Shown here: positions 21,912 to 30,988 of the stretch, in pieces
Layout: every line of letters begins with the position of its first letter
Numbering within the stretch: the stretch's first letter is position 1
NCBI GenBank assembly: GCA_030538675.1
Contig: JAUNTM010000019.1
Coordinates: 1 to 34,151 of the forward strand
DNA from: Capnocytophaga sp.
Lineage (GTDB): Bacteria > Bacteroidota > Bacteroidia > Flavobacteriales > Flavobacteriaceae
DNA length: 34,151 nucleotides
Direction of reading: 5' to 3'
Made by a program: the position numbers and the translations under genes
The notes under the pieces: generated by a model
Seen by the model: only the letters and a program-made list of their open reading frames with translations
The model's database searches: none
What the model was told of the DNA's origin: nothing

Positions 21912-24900
21912 ATGAACGAATTAGAACCCATAGAACTTGAAATTGCGATGCGGACGGAAACGGCAGAACAGAATGCCGACCGGCTCAGCGGCGAACTAAC
22001 CGACCTCGACCAATCGGTCAATCGCGGGCGGCAGAATTTTGAACGTATGAACCGCCAATTAGCCCAATTCTCACGAGTCATGGGACAATATACCAGCACG
22101 GTCAGTAAAGCCACCGAAAGCCAAGAAGCCTATACGGAAATGCTTCGGGAGATGAACGACAAAGCCGGGAGTTCGGCAAAATCAACGGCGTATCTAAATA
22201 AATCCGTCAAGGAAATGGCGGGCGATATGACTACCTTCGTAGTAACCTCCGAGTCGGGTATGTCAAGGTTGGCGAACAGCATTCCCCGCGTAGCCAAAGC
22301 CGTAGAAAAACTACGTACCGAGAATGCGGGGCTTGCAACATCGGGCAAGCAGGCCACTCCGGTATGGAAGCAATTAATAGGGGCATTGTTTAGTTGGAAC
22401 ACGGTACTGTCGGTCGGCATTACGCTATTGACAGTGTACGGCAAAGAAATAGGCGATTGGCTGGCGGGCGTAATCCAGGGCGGACGGCAGATTGACGGTC
22501 TTAAAATGCGCATGGAGGCACTCAATAAGGCTTTTGAAGGTACGGAATTTCAAAAAGCACGAAAGGATATACTCCAACTCCGGTCGGATTTTGAGTTGGC
22601 AAGAAAGGGAATTGCCGACAAAGAATATGCCTTGCAACAATACAACAAGACCTTAGGCGATGTAATGGGCAGAACCAATGATTTTGCCAGGGCGGAACAA
22701 AACCTAATCAATAAGGGCGATGCCTACATTCAGATGATGTTCTACAAATCGGCGGCCAATGCAGCCTTGGAAATGAACGAAGAAGTCATCAAAAACGAGA
22801 CGAAAAAAATAAATCTTACCAATGAGTGGCACGCGGCCATTAAAAAAGTAAAAAATGAAATAGCCCGTAAGCAGGCAACGACAACCTCGCTCGACGGATT
22901 GGACTTTACGAACAAGGGCACCGCCCAACAGATAGCGATGGTGCAAAAGCGGGTCGGAGTACTCAACGGAAGTTACAGTATGCTTGGGGTATTGTGGGGA
23001 GAGGCACAAGAGAAGTTTGCCAAATTGCAGGAAGAAAGTGCCAAATTAGACGGAAAAACAAAAGAAATTGAAGAAACGGCAACCGCTTTATACAACAGTT
23101 TGAACGGAAAATTCCAAGATATTGCGGGTATGTTCAACTTCAATTTGACAGACGATGATACAACCCCCGACACGAAAAAAACCACCGATGCTTACCGGCA
23201 GCTTCTTGACCAGCTTGCTGCCCTTGACCGCGAATATGCCCACCAGACGTATGACCGTAACGAGCAGGAACTGAAAGCCCTTAGGGAAAAATTCGACAAA
23301 GTGCGGCAGGCAGTAAAAGACTTCAATGCCGATGCCGGCAACAGCCTAAAAATTCCTCTTGGCGGATTGGACAGCCTGCAAACCAAAGCCGAAGAATCCC
23401 TCCGTTACCGGCAAGAAACGAAGGCTCTTGAAACCGAATTGGGCGAACAAAGGAAACTGTTCGAGCGGTACGAAGCCCTAAAAACCAAAATAGGTAAGAC
23501 GGAAGCCGACAAACGCTTGCAGGCGGAATTGGACGGATATGCGGATTATGGACAGCGTTTGCAAGCGGAAATCAACCGGTTACAAACCACTTCGGACGGC
23601 AACGGACTTACCGCCGAACAGTCGGAACGCTACCAGATGCTCATCAGCGAGCTGAAGAGGTACAGCGAAGAACAGGAACGGCTGTTCCAAGACCAGCTTG
23701 CCGACTTGCTGAATTACGAACAGACCCGCACCGCACTTATTGAAACCTACCAAGAAAAGCGGGCAAAACTGTTGGAACAGGGCGAAGATGTCGCAGCGGA
23801 AGAACTACGGCAACGGCACGAAAAAGAACTGGCAGACCTTGACGATAACAACGCACAGAAATTAGCGAGCTACCGCGAATTATTTGAGGGCATCCGCCAA
23901 TTGACCGTCCGCGAAGCCCGCATTGTGATTGCCAATGCACGGAAACTCATTGATACCGTACAGATGAGTGCCGAGATGAAAGCCAAGATATTGCGGCAGA
24001 TACAGCAGGCGGAAGAAACGCTCAACCGTCAAAAAACGGAAGACGTCATGCAGGTTGCCGAATCCGTCGGGCATTTGGCGGAGGCATTTGAAGATTTAGG
24101 CAACAGTATCGGTGCATCGGGATTGGGCGAGGCAGGCTCGGCACTCAGTGCCATTGCCCGCAATATGGGCAATCTTACCAAAGCCTTAAATTTCAACGAA
24201 AACACCTCCAAAGGCGAGCGTATCTCAACAGGTATAGCGGCAGCAGGAAGTATGATAAGCACTATTGCTTCGGCGACCGCCCGAAGACGGCAGGCAGAGG
24301 AAGAATATTACCTCTCGGTGTTAGGCTTCCAAGCCCAATACAATGCCGGTTTGGTGGAACAAATGCGTTTGCAAAGCATTTTGGGCGAAAACAGTTTTGT
24401 TAAAGATTACGCAGGGCGTGTCCGCGACGGACTCAAAGCAATGACCAAAGCAAATGAAGAGCAGCAGGCGGCCATCGCTAAGCTGATGGAAAAAGGGCAG
24501 GTCAAAAGCGGGCAGAGGAATGCCGTTGATTGGGGAACTGTCGGGTCAATGACGGCTTCGGGAGCGGTTTTGGGGGCAACAATCGGTTCTGTTGTTCCTG
24601 TAATCGGTAATGTAGTGGGAGCTGCCGTTGGTGCTGTTGTTGGGTTTGTCGGTGGACTTTTCGCCGGTAAAAAGAAAAAAGACCGATTCGTAGGGCTTCT
24701 ACAAGAATATCCGGAGCTCATTGAGCGGTCGGAAAACGGAATGCTGAAAGTCAATATAGCCCTTGCCGAGAGTTTAAAAGCAAATAAACTTGTCAACGAC
24801 GAAACCGCCCTTATTCTTGATAATATTATTGAATGGAACCGTCAGTTGGAAGAATCGCGTAAGCAAATCAAAGAAGTCATCACGGAACTGTCGGGGCAGT

Positions 24901-25535
24901 TGGGCGATAACTTAAAGAACGACCTCGTGGAAGCCTTTAAATCGGGTGAAGATGCCGCTTTGCGTATGGGAGAATCCATAGAAAAAGTAGTAGAAAATAT
25001 CATCTCGTCAATGATTTTTCACCAGATATTCAATGACGTATTCACGCAATTGGAGAAAGAAATGGCGGCATCGCAAGACATTGGTGGCGATGGTGATTGG
25101 GTAGATGATTTCGGGCGGTTCTACGATGCGATGCAAGAACGCTCGGAGGCTTTTAACGAGGCTATGGAACAGGCACGGAACAAAGCCAAACAGCACGGTT
25201 TCAATACCTTTAAAAGTGAGGATGAAAGTACCGAGAATACGCTCAAAGGAGCCGTTAAAGGCATTACTGCCGAACAAGCCGACTTATTGGCGGGGCAATT
25301 TGGCGGACTGCGGCTGGCACAACTCGAAACCAACCGCATCAACAAAGAGGGGTTTGCGAACCTGTATAGCGAAACGAGCCGTATGGTGGCCGTGCAATTG
25401 CAGATAGAAATCAATACCCGCCGTACCGCCAATAATACCGAGCACCTCGGTGCGATGAAAGATACTTTAAAAAGCATTGAAACGGAAATTAAAAAACCGG
25501 ACGGCTCGCTTGCCGGCAACGGAATACGTCCTTAA
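21912..25535 (+). CDS. Tail tape measure protein
   Basis: 1207 residues; length sets the tail length (roughly 180 nm at 0.15 nm per residue, an estimate). Long coiled coils dominate (about 1-150, 400-700). Hydrophobic stretches lie at about 155-190 (ALFSWNTVLSVGITLLTVYG) and 876-920, where ASGAVLGATIGSVVPVIGNV, followed by a Gly/Ala-rich VVGAAVGAVVGFVGGL, is likely to form a membrane-penetrating segment during DNA injection. The C-terminal 250 residues are charged and helical. Largest gene of the tail module after the receptor-side protein. Confidence 0.9.
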   Translation: MNELEPIELEIAMRTETAEQNADRLSGELTDLDQSVNRGRQNFERMNRQLAQFSRVMGQYTSTVSKATESQEAYTEMLREMNDKAGSSAKSTAYLNKSVKEMAGDMTTFVVTSESGMSRLANSIPRVAKAVEKLRTENAGLATSGKQATPVWKQLIGALFSWNTVLSVGITLLTVYGKEIGDWLAGVIQGGRQIDGLKMRMEALNKAFEGTEFQKARKDILQLRSDFELARKGIADKEYALQQYNKTLGDVMGRTNDFARAEQNLINKGDAYIQMMFYKSAANAALEMNEEVIKNETKKINLTNEWHAAIKKVKNEIARKQATTTSLDGLDFTNKGTAQQIAMVQKRVGVLNGSYSMLGVLWGEAQEKFAKLQEESAKLDGKTKEIEETATALYNSLNGKFQDIAGMFNFNLTDDDTTPDTKKTTDAYRQLLDQLAALDREYAHQTYDRNEQELKALREKFDKVRQAVKDFNADAGNSLKIPLGGLDSLQTKAEESLRYRQETKALETELGEQRKLFERYEALKTKIGKTEADKRLQAELDGYADYGQRLQAEINRLQTTSDGNGLTAEQSERYQMLISELKRYSEEQERLFQDQLADLLNYEQTRTALIETYQEKRAKLLEQGEDVAAEELRQRHEKELADLDDNNAQKLASYRELFEGIRQLTVREARIVIANARKLIDTVQMSAEMKAKILRQIQQAEETLNRQKTEDVMQVAESVGHLAEAFEDLGNSIGASGLGEAGSALSAIARNMGNLTKALNFNENTSKGERISTGIAAAGSMISTIASATARRRQAEEEYYLSVLGFQAQYNAGLVEQMRLQSILGENSFVKDYAGRVRDGLKAMTKANEEQQAAIAKLMEKGQVKSGQRNAVDWGTVGSMTASGAVLGATIGSVVPVIGNVVGAAVGAVVGFVGGLFAGKKKKDRFVGLLQEYPELIERSENGMLKVNIALAESLKANKLVNDETALILDNIIEWNRQLEESRKQIKEVITELSGQLGDNLKNDLVEAFKSGEDAALRMGESIEKVVENIISSMIFHQIFNDVFTQLEKEMAASQDIGGDGDWVDDFGRFYDAMQERSEAFNEAMEQARNKAKQHGFNTFKSEDESTENTLKGAVKGITAEQADLLAGQFGGLRLAQLETNRINKEGFANLYSETSRMVAVQLQIEINTRRTANNTEHLGAMKDTLKSIETEIKKPDGSLAGNGIRP

Positions 25536-25549
25536 AATAAATTGGAAAT

Positions 25550-25960
25550 ATGTTCGAAGATACTATTAATGGTAAAAATATGTATGCGGATTTCGGGTTG
25601 ATTATTCAAACTGGAACGGCAAGCCTGTTGGCATTTCCCGAAAGGAAAGAAACCCATTCCAACGATTGGCGGGAAGAAAACGGCACGGAGTACGACCTCG
25701 GTATGCCCCGCTTCAATGACAAAGAAGTGGTGCTGAATGGAGCTTTTATGGCAGACGATGATGCTTCGTTTTGGCGGCATTACGATGCGTTTTTTGACGA
25801 ATTGAAAAAACCGGGCTGGCAACGCCTGTACATCGCCGACCACGGACGGACATATTCGTTTTTTTACCGAAAATCGGGCGAGTTCCAGAAAAGCAGCCGG
25901 CGGCTCAAAGGTGTCAATAAAGTATTTGTGAAATTTGAAATAACGATTGTAGTACAATGA
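25550..25960 (+). CDS. Distal tail protein (probable)
   Basis: 136 residues, beta-rich, with EYDLGMPRFNDKEVVLNGAF and DDDASFWRHYDAFFDELKKPGW, which resemble the N-terminal domain of Dit-type proteins that join tube and tip. It lies between the tape measure and the large tip protein and overlaps the latter by 4 nt. Short for a Dit, so only the ring-forming core is present. Confidence 0.65.
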   Translation: MFEDTINGKNMYADFGLIIQTGTASLLAFPERKETHSNDWREENGTEYDLGMPRFNDKEVVLNGAFMADDDASFWRHYDAFFDELKKPGWQRLYIADHGRTYSFFYRKSGEFQKSSRRLKGVNKVFVKFEITIVVQ

Positions 25961-28900
25961 TATACGAGATAAAACGAAAAGATACGGTAGTGGCTTCCGT
26001 GCGTCCCGAAGGCACGCTAACGGCAGGCATTATGGGCGAAGAAACCGTTTCGATGCAGTTTTCGCTTACCCAAGCGGTGGATTTCCATATCGGCGACAGC
26101 GTGCGCGTATATGGCAATGAATATTACTTGGCGGCAGAACCCGGTTGCGAGAAGTGGAGCAGCCGTGAATTTGCGTATCAATTGGAATTTCAAGGTATTA
26201 AATATGAACTGGCAAAAGTACAGTATTTTTTTCCCGACCAAAATAACGCCCTCACGCGGCCGCAGTTCCACATCGTAGGCAATGCACGGATGATGTTGGA
26301 TTTATTGGTAAAAAATGCCAATCGGTTAGATATGGGTTGGACACTCGGAACGGTAGACGATACCGAAGCCAAGTCCCTTGATTTTGACGGCGATAACTGT
26401 CTTTCTGCTTTGGCAAAGATAGCCGAAGCCTTTGAGGTGGAATATTGGGTGGACGGCAACAAATCCGTTCACTTGACCAAACGGCAGGGTGTAAGTGGGT
26501 ATCAATTTGAATACGGCAAAGCCAAAGGACTTCGGTCATTGTTGCGTGAGCCGATGCAGGGGAGCAACGTGGTTACAAGACTGTATGCCGTAGGTTCGGA
26601 TAAAAACATCCCCGGCAATTACCGCAATGCCAGCCCGAACCTGCGTATGGCGGTGCCGTTCCTTGAAAAAAATACCGATCTGTACGGCGTTATTGAGCAT
26701 ACGCAGGTGTTTGATGAAATATATCCAAGACGTATCGGTACGGTTACGGCGGTCGATGCTTCCAATCCGTTGAAATTTACGGACAGCGGTATGGATTTTG
26801 ACTTAAACGCCCGCAACGCCAACGGTACGACGGTACTTATCAACGGCGTATCGGCTAAGGTTAATTTTTTAAAAGGACAACTCGCAGGCTATCAGTTTGA
26901 AATCAAAGAGAAAGGGTACAACAGTTCTACGAAAACATATACGCTGGTCAAGAACAAAAACGAAAAACATTTGGACGTGCCGGGCGAAGCCTTACGACCT
27001 GCCGTTGGCGACACCTATGTGCTGACGGACATCATCATGCCGCAACGCTATATTGACAATGCCGAAGCGGAATTGCAGTCTGAAACACAACGCTACTTGG
27101 ATGAGAATAGCCGTCAGCGGGTGCAATATACACTCGCCACTGACCCGCTGTATTTCCGTGAGCAAAATGTAAACATTGCACTCGGACTGACGGTTCGGGT
27201 CAAGGATTCGGATTTTTCATTGAATGATGAATTGCGTGTTATCCGCTTAACCAAGAGTTTGAGCAATCAGTACGATGTGCAGTTTGATGTGGCGGAGCGA
27301 GCTGAAATAGCTAAGATTGTACGTGATTATATTGGGGCGGAACAACGGCAGACGGCACTCGTCCGTACCGACCGCTACAATGCTGAGTTGGCAAAACGAA
27401 GTTATAATTTCGCCCGTGAGGTACACGACAATGTGTTTGACGGCGAAGGCTATTTTGATGCCGAACGGATAAAACCGCTTTCGATTGAAACCAAAATGCT
27501 ATCGGTAGGAAGCCGTCTGCAACAGTTCAGCCTTCCGAACGTAGTGCTGACGGTTGAAAATAACAATGCCGTCCGCAACACGGCAGGGCAACTCATACAT
27601 CTGACATTGGAAGATACTCCGCGAACGTGGCAACTCCCTGCCAGTGTACAGACAGGTATCGGCAACGGCTATCATTACATCTACATCAAAGCCCAACGAC
27701 ACGGCACGAATGCTAATGTATTGGTCAGCCAGCACCAAATCGGCGTAGAACAAGACTCTGTATATTACCACTTTGAGGCGGGGAGCTTGGGAAGCATTGA
27801 AAACGGTTTCCGTAGAATAAAAACCACCTATGGCTTTACGCAGGTCAGCCCGGGCGAAATCACTACGGGACGGATTGCCTCGCCAAACGGTGGGGATTAT
27901 ATAGAGTTGTTGCAAGACCGAATCAATTTTGTCGGCAGGGTTACGTTCCAAGCCGACAGCCCCGCCCTTGCCCAAACGCAGAACCTCGCCAATGCGGCAC
28001 AGGCGAATGCCGTAAACCAAGCCAATGCCCACACAAATTCACAAATTGACGGCTTGCAGATTGGCGGACGGAATTTACTCTTGGATAGCGGTAAAACCAT
28101 TACCAATACGAACTACCGCATCCATACCTACGTTTGTGCGGAAGAAATAAAAGTAGGCGAAACCATTACGTTATCGGTGAAAGCCGATTTAGCACCGGGT
28201 TGTTATTTGGGATTGTTCAACGGAGGTGGCAACGGTAACGAAGGAGCTGTTATTGTTGATTTTCATTTGGGAAAAACTTCTAAAACTATGGTTTGGAGAA
28301 ACAACTTTAACCTTAATATTTCTAAAGGGCGTGGAATGGCTCTGTATGTTTATGGTAACAACACAGGCACGAAGACCAATACTATCCATTGGATTAAGCT
28401 CGAACGAGGCAACCGAGCCACCGACTGGACGCCCGCTCCCGAAGACCTGCAAAGCGAAATGCAGACCAAAATAGGGGAAGCCCAATCCATGAGCAAAACG
28501 GCTTGGGAAGCCTACGCTAAAGCACAGGCAAGTAACGCAGGAGCAGAAGCCCTCGCTACCGCCAAAGCCTATGCACAGGCACAAGACGCACTCAAAGAAA
28601 ACCTCGTAAAAGCCTACGCTGACGGTAAAGTATCACAAGCGGAACAGAAAGCCATTAACGTGGCACAAGCCAAAGCCGATTTAGCGGAAACCAAAGCCAA
28701 AGCACACGCTGACGGTATCGTTACGGCAGAAGAAAAACGTGCCATTGCCGATGCACAGGCAAAATTAAATCAAGCTATCGCAAAAGCCGAAGAATTAGAC
28801 AAGCTGGGAAACATCTATATTCGGGGGACAGGGTATAATAGGAATGCCTCAAGAATTATTAAGGTCAGTAATAAAATTGTTCACGATGGCGGTGGTAGGG

Positions 28901-30363
28901 GATTACGCCTTGATGTGCTGGGTAGGTCTGGTCTAAACGTAGCATTTTCAAATCTTTACGATGTGTACGGCAGTGCTGCCGCACGGACAGAGTTAGCTAA
29001 CAAGCTGATGAGTTTGGATATGAACGCAATTGTATTATTAACTTCATTTGACGCTATTAATATTGATACCGCCCTTATGAATGCCATACACCGTTGCGGA
29101 GGGAGTATCCCTATTACGAATGGGCGATACCCTTATGCGTTGGTAGGTATTCCGGGCATCGGCAAAGGCGGTGGATTGGAAGTCCGTACAAGCGATGCCG
29201 CAACAGCACCTCATGCCGAAATCGAAACACGTGTAATCAACGGTATTCCGCAAGGAATAAATACCCAATATAGCAATATTGACGCTCAAATCCAATCCGT
29301 ACAGTCGCAACTCGCCCAGCAGATAGCCACCACCCGTGCCGAAGCCCTGAACGCCCAGACCACCGCCAATAATTTAGCTAAAAAAACGGACTTTTTGACC
29401 GAAACGAGCATCGTAGGCAATGCCGTCGCCACAGGAACACTCCAAGTAGGCAACTCGGTCGGGGCGAATGCAGGTATCACAGGCGTTGGTGCAAACAACA
29501 CCGATGTACGGTTTTACGCAGGTGCAAAATTTGAAAACAGAAACAACGCTCCGTTCCGTGTAACACAAGGAGGAATGTTGCACGCTGAAAACGCAACCAT
29601 TAAAGGAAAAATCGAAGCAGTAGACGGAAAATTTACAGGAGAGATTAATGCCACTAAAGGAAAGATTGGGAAATTCAATATTATTGGTGGATATTTGACA
29701 ACATCATCATCAGAAGACTATAACGGCAACAACACTTCCAATGATACATGGGCAGTCAACACAAATCATATTTCCCTAAGCCCGTCTTTAGTTTTATTTC
29801 GTGAAAACGGAAATACCAGAGGGGTGGTTAATGATGTGATGATTGGCTCAACGGGGGCATTAGCGTCTGATGTTCCTTATGTGAAAGTCAGAAATAGCAT
29901 TCCGAAAGGGTATGCCTTTTCCCCCGTAGACAACGTAGCCCTTTCGCTTGATGCGAAAAACGCCACAGGACATAATATTGCATTATTGGCAAGTGGTAAC
30001 ATTGTTGCTTTTGAAGACGGATATGTGGGCGAAGCCTTTTCGAATACGATTGTACAAAACATCGGAAAAACACATACGTATATCTTTACGGTCATCTCAA
30101 GATATACGTATGTATACTTACCTACTAAAGCCCAAATAGAAGCAGCGAACAGCGGTAGGGCTTGTACGTTTGAACTAAAAATAATCTTGGGAAAAAACAC
30201 CATGAATGCTATAAAAATTGAGGGCGTTGTTAATGGATATTTATTAGACAATAACGCAAATAATTATAGCGGTTACAACGGAAATATAGAAATGGCAAGA
30301 GGCGATACGCTTGTGTTGCAGTACTGTCAAGGCAATTATTACATAGTATCGCATAGAAATTAA
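25957..30363 (+). CDS. Tail tip/receptor-side protein with ILEI domain
   Basis: 1468 residues. The first ~500 residues are the beta-rich baseplate hub (Tal/gp44-type) with DSVRVYGNEYYLAAEPGCEK and later LRVIRLTKSLSNQYDV. Then comes a coil (about 670-700), a jelly-roll-like carbohydrate module (about 700-828, GRNLLLDSGK to IKLERGNRATDWTPAPED), Ala-rich tandem repeats (about 828-948, ADGKVSQAEQKAI and ADGIVTAEEKRAI), an interleukin-like EMT-inducer (ILEI) domain (about 948-1080, GLNVAFSNLYDVYGSAAA, NAIVLLTSFDAI, YALVGIPGIGKG), a coil, and a C-terminal module that likely contacts the host surface. It should decide host range. The A/T-richer C-terminal third suggests exchange between phages. Confidence 0.85.
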   Translation: MIYEIKRKDTVVASVRPEGTLTAGIMGEETVSMQFSLTQAVDFHIGDSVRVYGNEYYLAAEPGCEKWSSREFAYQLEFQGIKYELAKVQYFFPDQNNALTRPQFHIVGNARMMLDLLVKNANRLDMGWTLGTVDDTEAKSLDFDGDNCLSALAKIAEAFEVEYWVDGNKSVHLTKRQGVSGYQFEYGKAKGLRSLLREPMQGSNVVTRLYAVGSDKNIPGNYRNASPNLRMAVPFLEKNTDLYGVIEHTQVFDEIYPRRIGTVTAVDASNPLKFTDSGMDFDLNARNANGTTVLINGVSAKVNFLKGQLAGYQFEIKEKGYNSSTKTYTLVKNKNEKHLDVPGEALRPAVGDTYVLTDIIMPQRYIDNAEAELQSETQRYLDENSRQRVQYTLATDPLYFREQNVNIALGLTVRVKDSDFSLNDELRVIRLTKSLSNQYDVQFDVAERAEIAKIVRDYIGAEQRQTALVRTDRYNAELAKRSYNFAREVHDNVFDGEGYFDAERIKPLSIETKMLSVGSRLQQFSLPNVVLTVENNNAVRNTAGQLIHLTLEDTPRTWQLPASVQTGIGNGYHYIYIKAQRHGTNANVLVSQHQIGVEQDSVYYHFEAGSLGSIENGFRRIKTTYGFTQVSPGEITTGRIASPNGGDYIELLQDRINFVGRVTFQADSPALAQTQNLANAAQANAVNQANAHTNSQIDGLQIGGRNLLLDSGKTITNTNYRIHTYVCAEEIKVGETITLSVKADLAPGCYLGLFNGGGNGNEGAVIVDFHLGKTSKTMVWRNNFNLNISKGRGMALYVYGNNTGTKTNTIHWIKLERGNRATDWTPAPEDLQSEMQTKIGEAQSMSKTAWEAYAKAQASNAGAEALATAKAYAQAQDALKENLVKAYADGKVSQAEQKAINVAQAKADLAETKAKAHADGIVTAEEKRAIADAQAKLNQAIAKAEELDKLGNIYIRGTGYNRNASRIIKVSNKIVHDGGGRGLRLDVLGRSGLNVAFSNLYDVYGSAAARTELANKLMSLDMNAIVLLTSFDAINIDTALMNAIHRCGGSIPITNGRYPYALVGIPGIGKGGGLEVRTSDAATAPHAEIETRVINGIPQGINTQYSNIDAQIQSVQSQLAQQIATTRAEALNAQTTANNLAKKTDFLTETSIVGNAVATGTLQVGNSVGANAGITGVGANNTDVRFYAGAKFENRNNAPFRVTQGGMLHAENATIKGKIEAVDGKFTGEINATKGKIGKFNIIGGYLTTSSSEDYNGNNTSNDTWAVNTNHISLSPSLVLFRENGNTRGVVNDVMIGSTGALASDVPYVKVRNSIPKGYAFSPVDNVALSLDAKNATGHNIALLASGNIVAFEDGYVGEAFSNTIVQNIGKTHTYIFTVISRYTYVYLPTKAQIEAANSGRACTFELKIILGKNTMNAIKIEGVVNGYLLDNNANNYSGYNGNIEMARGDTLVLQYCQGNYYIVSHRN

Positions 30364-30487
30364 GATAAGGGGAGAGCCAATAGGCATTAGCCAAACAGGG
30401 GGCTTACTCTGTCGGGTTTTATCCCTAATGGCTATTGGCTAATTCCTAATCTCTATCCCCTAAAACCTAACCCCTAAAATAAAAAAC
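30364..30487 (+). repeat. Directional intergenic repeat, full copy
   Basis: GCCAATAGGCATTAGCC (from 30375) and CCTAATGGCTATTGGC (about 30423-30438) are the arms. The centre is altered (ACTCTGTCGGG in place of CGCAAGAGT), followed by a long C-rich tail (CCTAATCTCTATCCCC, then CCTAACCCCTAAAA) before the ATG at 30489. It marks the border between tail genes and right-end cargo. Confidence 0.8.
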
Positions 30488-30488
30488 A

Positions 30489-30803
30489 ATGGACAAATTA
30501 ACAATCATCAACAAACGAGTGAGCGAAACGGCTCAAACAACTATCAACGGCAATACGGTAACGCTTAGTTACGAGTATGAGAACGACAGCCGTCCTTTAC
30601 AGGTGCATTTCCAAGTGATGTGTGGCAAAGAGGGCGATGAGAATTACACAGGCACGCAGGTAATGGGCGGCAGTTACGACCAAAACGGAACGTTCAGCAG
30701 TTACGTGCTTCGTGAAAAAGAAAAAGGCGGTGGAGCGATTGCCGATGCCGTGTATGAAGTGTGCCGGAAAATTGTAAACGGAGAAGCCGAACAAAAGGTT
30801 TAA
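30489..30803 (+). CDS. Hypothetical protein, 104 residues
   Basis: A beta-rich acidic protein (NGNTVTLSYEYENDSRPLQV, HFQVMCGKEGDENYTG) with a C-terminal helix. No recognised family. It stands between the tail genes and the modification module, behind a repeat. It might belong to the tail or be an accessory protein; nothing in the sequence decides. Confidence 0.55.
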   Translation: MDKLTIINKRVSETAQTTINGNTVTLSYEYENDSRPLQVHFQVMCGKEGDENYTGTQVMGGSYDQNGTFSSYVLREKEKGGGAIADAVYEVCRKIVNGEAEQKV

Positions 30804-30827
30804 ACTGATTTTAAAACAACTTTAAAA

Positions 30828-30968
30828 ATTGTCTTGAGGGCGACAATAAAAAAAATGCCCTCCGCTTTAAAAAACTCTGACCTTTTTTAATAACGAACCC
30901 GAAAGCCCTACGGAGGACAAAAATGTCTTCTGCGGGTTTTCGGGTTTTGTTGCTATTTAAGGTCAGAG
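30828..30968 (+). promoter_or_regulatory. Highly structured leader of the methyltransferase operon
   Basis: First part: two mutually exclusive stems, ATTGTC/GACAAT (30828-30833 with 30842-30847) or GAGGGC/GCCCTC (30836-30841 with 30857-30862). Second part: a nested hairpin of 94 nt with CTCTGACCTT/AAGGTCAGAG (30875-30884 with 30959-30968), AACCCGAAA/TTTCGGGTT (30896-30904 with 30938-30946), CCC/GGG, then an 8-bp arm with two G-U pairs (30911-30918 with 30925-30932). No T-run follows, so it is not a simple terminator. It ends 20 nt before the methyltransferase start. Confidence 0.65.
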
Positions 30969-30988
30969 GTGCAAAAATACTAAAAAAA

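Noticed and set aside
20524..25535. Contractile tail with sheath
   Set aside because: No sheath-sized gene precedes the tail tube gene and no baseplate wedge genes follow.
30836..30862. Intrinsic terminator after the 104-residue gene
   Set aside because: The GAGGGC/GCCCTC stem is not followed by a T-run on either strand.
30875..30968. Integron attC site
   Set aside because: The nested palindrome is long and bulged like attC, but core sites and a nearby integrase are missing.
30923..30988. Longer start of the methyltransferase
   Set aside because: The ATG lies in the apical loop of the leader hairpin and adds residues encoded by the stems; not part of the C5-methyltransferase fold.
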